From: Vibrio maerlii
Lineage (GTDB): Bacteria; Pseudomonadota; Gammaproteobacteria; Enterobacterales; Vibrionaceae
DNA length: 64,000 nucleotides
Assembly (NCBI RefSeq): GCF_003415655.1
Contig: NZ_QRHC01000003.1
Span: 249,526-313,525 of the forward strand
Direction: 5' to 3'
Positions 57,481-64,000 of this stretch are shown piece after piece (position 1 is the first letter of the stretch; every line of letters begins with the position of its first letter). Under the pieces are notes generated by a model that was not told the DNA's origin, ran no database searches, and saw nothing but the letters and a program-made list of their open reading frames with translations. The position numbers were made by a program, and so were the translations under genes.

Positions 57481-60400
57481 TTAGTTAAATTCGAGTTCTA
57501 CTTGGTTATTGCCAAGTAGAAGTTTTAATTCGTCTAACAATGTATCGGTCGGCGTTACACGCCATTCAGTACCCAGCGTCAACTTCGCTCGCGCGTCTTC
57601 ACGTTGGTAGTATACATTGACAGGAACGGTTCCTGCTTTATGTGGCGCTAATATTTGACTAAAACGTTCGAAAAATGTGTCATCGATTTGAGATGACTGT
57701 ATCGAAATCGATAGGCCACGAGCATATTTTTCTCGTGCTGAGCCTAAGTCGAAGACTTCACGCGCCGACATTTTAAGGCCACCATTGAAGTCATCAAAGC
57801 TGACCTGTCCAGAAACGACCAAAATTTTGTCTTTTTCGAGCAGTTCAGCATACCTTTCTAACGCGTCAGAGAACAGCATTACTTCCATTCGGCCACTGCG
57901 GTCATCGAGCGACATCAAACCAATACGCGTTCCTCGCTTGGTTGTCATAACGCGAGCGGCGATGACAAGTCCCGCTACCGTCACCGTTTGGTCACGACGC
58001 GTTGGTGTCGAGTCTTTGAGTCGACAGCTGGTGTATTTATCCAGCTCTTTAAGGTATGCGTTAACTGGGTGACCCGTAAGATAAAGACCAAGCGTCTCAC
58101 GTTCACCCTCTAACCAAACCTTCTCAGGCCATTTAGGTACTTGAGTATATTTTTGTTCAACCTCTTCAGGAGCATCAGTTAACACACCAAACATATCCGT
58201 TTGACCAAAGGCTTCGGCTTGGTTGTGCTGACTTGCAGCTTTAACCGCATCATTAAGTGACGCCATCATCGCTGCGCGGTGAGGGCCTAAACGGTCAAGT
58301 GCACCAGATAAAATCAATTTCTCGATAACGCGCTTGTTCACACGCTTCAGGTCGATGCGTGCACAGAAATCAAACAGGTCTTTGAAGTAGCCGCCTTTTT
58401 CACGCGCTTCAATGATCGCTTCGATTGGACCTTCACCCACCCCTTTGATCGCGCCGATACCATAGACAATCGCACCATCTTCATCGACATTGAAGCGGTA
58501 CAAACCTGAGTTAATATCCGGTGGAAGTAATTTCATCTTCATCCGGATACATTCATCAACCAAGCCAACAACCTTCTCGGTGTTATCCATATCAGCGGTC
58601 ATTACCGCTGCCATGAATTCTGCTGGGTAGTGAGTCTTCAGCCAAAGTGTCTGGTAAGAAACAAGCGCATAGGCAGCCGAGTGAGACTTGTTAAAACCAT
58701 AGCCGGCGAACTTCTCTACCAAGTCGAAGATCTTCATCGCGAGCTCGCCATCAACACCGTTAGCGACCGCACCTTCCTCAAAGGTTGCTCGCTGTTTGGC
58801 CATCTCTTCTGGCTTCTTCTTACCCATTGCACGACGCAGCATGTCTGCACCACCAAGGGTGTAACCAGACAGTACCTGGGCAATCTGCATTACCTGCTCC
58901 TGATACAGGATGATGCCGTAAGTTGGTTCTAGAATCTCTTTAAGCGATTCGTGCTGCCATTTTTCGTCTGGGTACGATACAGCCTCTCGACCATGCTTAC
59001 GGTCGATAAAGTTATCTACCATCCCCGATTGCAATGGACCCGGACGGAACAAGGCTACGAGTGCGATAATATCTTCAAAACAGTCGGGTTGAAGTCGCTT
59101 AATCAAGTCTTTCATACCACGCGATTCCAACTGGAATACCGCGGTGGTTTCAGAGTTTTGTAGTAGATTGAATGACGCTGGGTCTTCTAATGGAATAGAC
59201 TCGATCGCTACAGGCGACTTACCTTCACGTTCAAGACGCGGGTTAATCAAACCTAGAGCCCAGTCGATAATCGTTAGTGTTCGAAGGCCAAGGAAGTCAA
59301 ACTTAACCAGGCCGGCGGTTTCAACGTCATTCTTATCAAACTGGGTTACTGGGAAGTGGCCTTCCGCATCGGCGTAGATAGGCGCAAAATCAGTAATGGT
59401 AGTTGGTGAGATAACCACACCACCCGCATGCTTACCCGCGTTTCGCGTACAGCCTTCGAGGATACGACATTTGTCGATCAGCTCTTTGACCTCTTCATCG
59501 GCCTCATATAGCTCAGGTAGTGCTGGCTCAGCCTTAAATGCTTTCTCTAGCGTCATGCCTGGATCAGGTGGCACAAGCTTAGAGATACGATCGACAAAAC
59601 CAAACGGGTGGCCAAGCACACGGCCCACGTCGCGGATTACCGCTTTAGCAGCCATAGTACCGAAAGTAATGATCTGCGATACCGCATCACGACCATACAT
59701 TTCTGCAACGTGGTCAATCACTTGGTCACGCTTATCCATGCAGAAATCGACGTCGAAATCGGGCATGGATACACGCTCTGGGTTCAAGAAACGTTCGAAT
59801 AGCAGGTCATATTCAAGCGGGTCAAGGTCAGTGATCTTCAACGCGTAAGCCACCAAAGAACCAGCACCTGAACCGCGGCCTGGACCTACAGGAATGAAGT
59901 TATCTTTTGACCACTGGATGAACTCCATTACGATCAAGAAGTAACCTGGGAAACCCATGTTGTTGATAACTTCGAGCTCAACCTTTAAACGCTCGTCATA
60001 CTCTGGTCGACGCTTTGCTCTCTCTTCAGCATCAGGGAACAGAAACTCTAGGCGATCCTCTAGTCCCTCTTCTGATTTTTTCACTAGGAATTCGGTTTCT
60101 TCCATCCCCTCTGTTGGGAAAGCTGGCAGGAAGTACTCACCCAAGCGCACTGTAACATTACAACGCTTTGCTATCTCAACACTGTTCTCTAATGCTTCAG
60201 GGATATCGGCAAACAGCTCACACATCTCTTCTTCAGTACGAAGATACTGTTGTGCGCTGTATTTTTTAGGTCGACGAGGGTCTTCTAGTGTATAGCCATC
60301 ATGAATCGCAACACGAATTTCATGAGCCTCGAATAAGTCTTCTTCAATAAATACCACTTCGTTGGTGGCAACGACAGGCAGCTCTTCTTGCTCTGCGAGC

Positions 60401-60960
60401 TCTAGAGCAAAGTGGAGGTAGCTCTCTTCGTCACTTCGACCAGTGCGAATCAGCTCTAGATAAAAATTATCCTTGAAGTGAGTTTGGTAAAAATCGACAC
60501 ATTGATCGACCAGTAATTTGTTACCTTTTAGTAGCGCCTGCCCTACTTCACCCTCTTTAGCACCTGAAAGGATAATCAAGCCTTCAGAAAGTTCGACTAG
60601 CCACTCTTTATCTATCACTGGCTGATGCTGAACATGGCCACGTAAATACGCTTTCGAGATCAATAAGGTTAAGTTGTTATAACCCGTATTGTTAGTCGCT
60701 AGAACTGTTAGCTTAGTAAGTTGCTCACCAAACTCAGGCGATTGCATAGCAAAGTCTGCACCAATAATAGGTTTGATACCGCAGCCATGGGCTGTGCCGT
60801 AGAACTTTACCAAGCCACAAAGGTTGGTAAAGTCGGTCAACGCCATCGCAGGCATGCCTAGCTCCGCCACTTTCTTTACCAGTGGTGGTACTTTAGAAAG
60901 CCCATCAACCATTGAGAAGTCACTGTGAACTCGAAGGTGAATAAACTTAGGATCGGACAT
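57481..60960 (-). CDS. dnaE: DnaE, DNA polymerase III alpha subunit
   Basis: DnaE is the replicative polymerase catalytic subunit. At 1159 residues it is full length: PHP domain ([19 protein letters not shown] start), the polymerase catalytic aspartates in [13 protein letters not shown] (about 400-410) and a third aspartate nearby, the thumb/fingers, an HhH motif, and a C-terminal OB fold ([19 protein letters not shown]). It lies between rnhB and accA. Confidence 0.97.
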   Translation of the reverse strand: MSDPKFIHLRVHSDFSMVDGLSKVPPLVKKVAELGMPAMALTDFTNLCGLVKFYGTAHGCGIKPIIGADFAMQSPEFGEQLTKLTVLATNNTGYNNLTLLISKAYLRGHVQHQPVIDKEWLVELSEGLIILSGAKEGEVGQALLKGNKLLVDQCVDFYQTHFKDNFYLELIRTGRSDEESYLHFALELAEQEELPVVATNEVVFIEEDLFEAHEIRVAIHDGYTLEDPRRPKKYSAQQYLRTEEEMCELFADIPEALENSVEIAKRCNVTVRLGEYFLPAFPTEGMEETEFLVKKSEEGLEDRLEFLFPDAEERAKRRPEYDERLKVELEVINNMGFPGYFLIVMEFIQWSKDNFIPVGPGRGSGAGSLVAYALKITDLDPLEYDLLFERFLNPERVSMPDFDVDFCMDKRDQVIDHVAEMYGRDAVSQIITFGTMAAKAVIRDVGRVLGHPFGFVDRISKLVPPDPGMTLEKAFKAEPALPELYEADEEVKELIDKCRILEGCTRNAGKHAGGVVISPTTITDFAPIYADAEGHFPVTQFDKNDVETAGLVKFDFLGLRTLTIIDWALGLINPRLEREGKSPVAIESIPLEDPASFNLLQNSETTAVFQLESRGMKDLIKRLQPDCFEDIIALVALFRPGPLQSGMVDNFIDRKHGREAVSYPDEKWQHESLKEILEPTYGIILYQEQVMQIAQVLSGYTLGGADMLRRAMGKKKPEEMAKQRATFEEGAVANGVDGELAMKIFDLVEKFAGYGFNKSHSAAYALVSYQTLWLKTHYPAEFMAAVMTADMDNTEKVVGLVDECIRMKMKLLPPDINSGLYRFNVDEDGAIVYGIGAIKGVGEGPIEAIIEAREKGGYFKDLFDFCARIDLKRVNKRVIEKLILSGALDRLGPHRAAMMASLNDAVKAASQHNQAEAFGQTDMFGVLTDAPEEVEQKYTQVPKWPEKVWLEGERETLGLYLTGHPVNAYLKELDKYTSCRLKDSTPTRRDQTVTVAGLVIAARVMTTKRGTRIGLMSLDDRSGRMEVMLFSDALERYAELLEKDKILVVSGQVSFDDFNGGLKMSAREVFDLGSAREKYARGLSISIQSSQIDDTFFERFSQILAPHKAGTVPVNVYYQREDARAKLTLGTEWRVTPTDTLLDELKLLLGNNQVELEFN

Positions 60961-61031
60961 AAAAAAGTACCTAACTACGGAGGGTCAATTTGAAACTAAA
61001 ATGTATGAGGATTATAAGTGATTAGCTAGGC

Positions 61032-61652
61032 TTAATCGAGTAAGCCTAGCGCACGTTTAACGGGTTTAAAGCTCTTACGGTGCTGTTCTATCACGCCATG
61101 TTGCTCAATCGCTTCAAAATGCGCTTTGGTTGGATAGCCTTTATGTTTAGCAAAACCAAATTGAGGGTATTCTTTGTCAAGCTCTTCCATCTCTTGGTCA
61201 CGAACTACCTTGGCAATAATCGAAGCGGCACTGATTTCAGCGACACGCAAGTCACCTTTGACTACCGCGACACCATCCATCGGTAACTCTGGAACTCGGT
61301 TACCATCTATAAGTGCAAGGTCAGGTTGAACAGACAAACCGGCAATCGCACGCTGCATTGCTACCATGGTCGCTTGCAGGATATTAAGCTCATCAATCTC
61401 TTCCGGTGAGCAACGACCTACTGACCATGCCAACGCTTTTTCTTTGATCTCTGGCAATAGAGCCAAACGTTTCTTTTCTGAGAGCTTCTTAGAGTCATTA
61501 AGCCCTTCAATTGGGTTATTCGGGTCCAAGATCACAGCAGCGGTAACAACATCACCGACCAACGGACCACGACCGACCTCATCAACACCGGCAATTCTCT
61601 GGTAACCCTGTGGGTATTCAAATGGTGGAAGTTCTTTTTTTTCTGCAGCCAT
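61032..61652 (-). CDS. rnhB: RnhB, ribonuclease HII
   Basis: RNase HII removes single ribonucleotides from DNA. The 206-residue protein has the metal-binding set DE in [11 protein letters not shown], and Asp in ALIDGN and in the KVVRDQEM region. The start abuts lpxB, sharing one base (61652). A second RNase H (rnhA) lies elsewhere in the window. Confidence 0.96.
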   Translation of the reverse strand: MAAEKKELPPFEYPQGYQRIAGVDEVGRGPLVGDVVTAAVILDPNNPIEGLNDSKKLSEKKRLALLPEIKEKALAWSVGRCSPEEIDELNILQATMVAMQRAIAGLSVQPDLALIDGNRVPELPMDGVAVVKGDLRVAEISAASIIAKVVRDQEMEELDKEYPQFGFAKHKGYPTKAHFEAIEQHGVIEQHRKSFKPVKRALGLLD

Positions 61653-62809
61653 TATTGGTTTCCTACTATCTTCATTCCAATCAAATTTAGTACCGCATCC
61701 GCTGCTTGTTTGTCTGCACCTTTACGGATCCAGTGGTGCATATCTTCGAAACGCTCGATCATAGAGTCTCCACCACCTTCAAATAGTCGAACGATCTCGT
61801 TAAAGAAATTTTCCGGTATACATTCTTCCAGAATAAATTCCTTCACCAATTCTTCATCAGCAAGGATATTAGGCAGAGAAACATACTTAGTTTTTACTAA
61901 GCGGCGAGCGATAAATGCGGTTATTGCGTTGACGTTATAACCCACCACCATCGGACGTTTCAGCAACATACACTCCAACGCCACTGTTCCTGAGGCTAGT
62001 AGGACAGCGTCAGAAGCCGTAATGACGTTACGAGCCGTGTCATCGACCAATTTGAAATCAAGCTCTGGAGCATACTCTTGCCACGCTTGTTCAAATTGCT
62101 CCCGGCGTTTTTGATTAACCAGAGCCACCACAAAGCCTAAATCTGGGTATTTCTTATTGAGCTGTTGGCAAGTTTCGATGAATGGCTTCGATAGCATTTT
62201 TAGCTCATTGCCTCGGCTTCCTGGAAGGACGGCTAACCATTTTTTGTTTTGCTCTAGGTTCAATAACTCACGAGCGGGTGCTTTCTCTGAGTGGAGCGGA
62301 ATCGCGTCAGCCAATGTGTGCCCAACAAATTCACAAGGGACATTAAACTTGTCGTAAAAAGCCTTTTCAAAAGGCAGAAATGCGAGTACCAGATTGGTCG
62401 CCTCTGCAATGCCATAGATACGTTTTTGACGCCACGCCCAAACAGAAGGACTCACATAGTGGACGGTTTTTATTCCGGCTTTCTTTAAGTCTTTCTCTAA
62501 TCTTAAATTAAAGTCCGGAGCATCAATACCAACAAACACATCGGGTGGATTTTGTTTGAAGTAACGTACAAGCTCAGCCTTTACATGTAGCAAGCGCTTA
62601 AGGCGACCCAATACCTCAACCAACCCCATGACGGCGAGCTCTTCCATATCAAAAAGAGATTCGCATCCTAAAGCCTTCATCTTAGGTCCACCAATACCGA
62701 CGAACTCTGCATCTGGGTATTGCTCTTTGAGCGCTTTAATGAAGCCTTCACCTAGGGTATCCCCAGATAATTCACCAGCAACAATTCCGATTCTTAGTGG
62801 TCGCGTCAT
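61652..62809 (-). CDS. lpxB: LpxB, lipid A disaccharide synthase
   Basis: LpxB joins UDP-diacylglucosamine and lipid X in lipid A synthesis. The frame runs to 62875; the ATG at 62809, behind AGGGA, gives 385 residues starting [20 protein letters not shown], the normal length. GT19-family motifs are visible ([45 protein letters not shown]). Unlike in E. coli, 242 bases with a terminator and a palindromic element separate it from lpxA. Confidence 0.95.
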   Translation of the reverse strand: MTRPLRIGIVAGELSGDTLGEGFIKALKEQYPDAEFVGIGGPKMKALGCESLFDMEELAVMGLVEVLGRLKRLLHVKAELVRYFKQNPPDVFVGIDAPDFNLRLEKDLKKAGIKTVHYVSPSVWAWRQKRIYGIAEATNLVLAFLPFEKAFYDKFNVPCEFVGHTLADAIPLHSEKAPARELLNLEQNKKWLAVLPGSRGNELKMLSKPFIETCQQLNKKYPDLGFVVALVNQKRREQFEQAWQEYAPELDFKLVDDTARNVITASDAVLLASGTVALECMLLKRPMVVGYNVNAITAFIARRLVKTKYVSLPNILADEELVKEFILEECIPENFFNEIVRLFEGGGDSMIERFEDMHHWIRKGADKQAADAVLNLIGMKIVGNQ

Positions 62810-62828
62810 GGTTAATTCCCTATGGTTT

Positions 62829-62991
62829 ATACCAATTACATCAATTATCTGGTCATTTTTGCTTGTTAAAATCACTGATAACTACGTTAAAGATTTTGTA
62901 GGTAGGACAACTAGCTAGCTTCAATCTTTGCCTTGTTCTAAGCGATTTTTCCTACGCAATTTTCTGAACATTTAATTAATGCAACTGGTAT
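62829..62991. mobile_element. MITE-like palindromic element between lpxA and lpxB
   Basis: The 163-bp element has imperfect terminal inverted repeats of about 26 bases (left begins ATACCAATTACAT; right, reversed, ATACCAGTTGCAT). Further inward pairs continue (AAAATCAC with GCGATTTT; AAAGATT with AATCTTT), and CTAGCTAG lies near the centre. There is no open frame. Its structure suggests a non-autonomous mobile or RNA-hairpin repeat; similar intergenic repeats are familiar in Vibrio genomes. No clear target-site duplication is seen. It sits upstream of lpxB and downstream of the lpxA terminator. Confidence 0.65.
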
Positions 62992-63000
62992 TAAAACAGA

Positions 63001-63030
63001 AAAAGATCGCCATTAAGTAAGCGATCTTTC
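63001..63030 (-). terminator. Terminator after lpxA
   Basis: Stem AAAGATCGC/GCGATCTTT, followed on the minus strand by TTCTGTTTT, 22 bases after the lpxA stop. Confidence 0.82.
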
Positions 63031-63051
63031 TAATTTGGTTACAGTATTCTT

Positions 63052-63840
63052 TTAGCGAATAATGCCACGCTCAGATTTTTCTAACAACTCAAGCATTGGT
63101 TTAACTGCGTCAAACTCTTGTGCCATCTCAATCAAAGACTCTTTCGCTTCTTCCAAGGTTTTGCCTGAGCGGTAAAGTTCTTTGTACGCTTTTTGCAACG
63201 CACGAATCTCAGGTTTCTCAAAACCATTACGCTTCAAGCCAACTAAGTTCAGACCAAAAGGAGTGGCATGGTTACCTTGTGCCAGCACATAAGGTAATAC
63301 GTCTTGTACTACGGCAGAACAACCGCCAATGTACGAGTACGCACCAATGTGACAGAATGGGTGAATCGCAGAGAGTGCCATCACGCCAGCGTAATCACCG
63401 ACAGTAACGTGGCCACCAAGAATCGCATTGTTACCAATGTGCGTGTGATTGCCAACGATAACATCATGAGCAACGTGTGCATTCACACACAATAAGTTGT
63501 CGTTACCGATTACGGTAGTTGCCTTGTCTTGCACTGTGCCGCGGTGAATCTGTACCGCTTCACGAATCACGTTACGATCACCAATCACAACCGTAGTGTC
63601 TTCACCACCATATTTCTTGTCTTGGTTTTCTTCACCAACGACTGCATTAGGGAAGATACGGTTCTCGTTGCCGATAGTCGTGTGACCTTTGATCACCACG
63701 TGAGACATAATTTCATTGCCTTCACCGATAGTGATGTTGCCTGAGATGTAGGTAAATGGGCCGACGATAGTGTTAGCACCAATCGTTACCTCACCTTCGA
63801 TCACCGCTGACGGGTGAACTTGAGCAGTTTCATGAATCAT
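63052..63840 (-). CDS. lpxA: LpxA, UDP-GlcNAc acyltransferase
   Basis: LpxA adds the first acyl chain in lipid A synthesis. The frame runs to 63861; the ATG at 63840, just after the fabZ stop, gives 262 residues starting [16 protein letters not shown], the same length as E. coli LpxA. Hexapeptide repeats form the left-handed beta helix, the catalytic histidine lies in [12 protein letters not shown], and the C-terminus is helical. Confidence 0.96.
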   Translation of the reverse strand: MIHETAQVHPSAVIEGEVTIGANTIVGPFTYISGNITIGEGNEIMSHVVIKGHTTIGNENRIFPNAVVGEENQDKKYGGEDTTVVIGDRNVIREAVQIHRGTVQDKATTVIGNDNLLCVNAHVAHDVIVGNHTHIGNNAILGGHVTVGDYAGVMALSAIHPFCHIGAYSYIGGCSAVVQDVLPYVLAQGNHATPFGLNLVGLKRNGFEKPEIRALQKAYKELYRSGKTLEEAKESLIEMAQEFDAVKPMLELLEKSERGIIR

Positions 63841-63841
63841 A

Positions 63842-64000
63842 TTAGAACTCTCGACGTGCACATTTTAGCTCAGCAGAACACACCACATCACCATCCACTT
63901 TTGCCACACCGTTAAATAGAGCGATGCCACGGCGATCTTTGATGAACTCCACTTCGATAATCAATTGATCACCTGGGACAACCGGCTTACGGAACTTGGC
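63842..64000 (-). CDS. fabZ: FabZ, 3-hydroxyacyl-ACP dehydratase (C-terminal part)
   Basis: The last 52 residues of a FabZ frame run off the window edge: [13 protein letters not shown], then [13 protein letters not shown] and the end CARREF. The hot-dog fold dehydratase works in fatty-acid elongation and competes with LpxA for 3-hydroxyacyl-ACP. Its stop (63842) is one base before the lpxA ATG. Confidence 0.95.
   Translation of the reverse strand, partial: AKFRKPVVPGDQLIIEVEFIKDRRGIALFNGVAKVDGDVVCSAELKCARREF

Overview
The window is chromosomal DNA from a member of the Vibrionaceae, most likely a Vibrio. The evidence is the polar-flagellum gene order with FlrA/FlrB/FlrC, FlhF/FlhG and the polar chemotaxis proteins ParC and ParP, followed by a housekeeping block (upp-purM-purN ... 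fadE, dnaQ-rnhA, tilS-accA-dnaE-rnhB-lpxB-lpxA-fabZ) in the usual Vibrio order. I saw no tRNA, rRNA, CRISPR array, prophage or insertion-sequence transposase.

Region 1 (1-35400, almost all on the minus strand) is a polar flagellar and chemotaxis island. Reading with transcription it runs cheV-cheR, flagellin, flaG-fliD-flaI-fliS, flrA, flrBC, fliEFGHIJ, fliKLMNOPQR-flhB, flhA-flhF-flhG-fliA-cheYZAB-parC-parP. Sigma-54-type (-24/-12) promoters are visible before flrBC, fliE, fliK and flhA. Sigma-28-type promoters are visible before the flagellin and flgM. These fit the FlrA -> FlrBC -> FliA cascade known in vibrios. ParP, at the left edge, is interrupted by a one-base deficit inside a 137-bp GGCTCT hexanucleotide tract.

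Region 2 (35490-37175, plus strand) holds flgA, flgM and flgN. The block flgBCDEFGHIJKL, normally found after cheR in vibrios, is absent: cheR is followed directly by a terminator and the flagellin. The H-ring genes flgO/flgP/flgT, normally found after flgN, are also absent: flgN is followed by a terminator and a DUF2066 gene. Together with the parP frameshift this raises the possibility of a non-motile or decaying flagellar locus, or of relocated hook/rod genes.

Region 3 (37200-64000) carries housekeeping genes. They cover uracil and purine metabolism (uraA, upp, purM, purN; a PurR box lies between upp and purM), LPS heptose synthesis (gmhA), beta-oxidation (fadE with a FadR-like operator), DNA replication and repair (dnaQ, rnhA, dnaE, rnhB), glyoxalase II, a LysM murein transglycosylase (mltD), PII signalling (glnB), a small cytochrome c, tRNA modification (tilS), fatty-acid synthesis (accA, fabZ) and lipid A synthesis (lpxA, lpxB). 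A 163-bp palindromic element resembling a MITE lies between lpxA and lpxB. A perfect nine-copy 8-bp tandem repeat covers the purN stop codon.

Several starts were moved inward from the longest ORF because a better Shine-Dalgarno, a signal peptide or family length supports the internal codon. These cases are stated in the entries.
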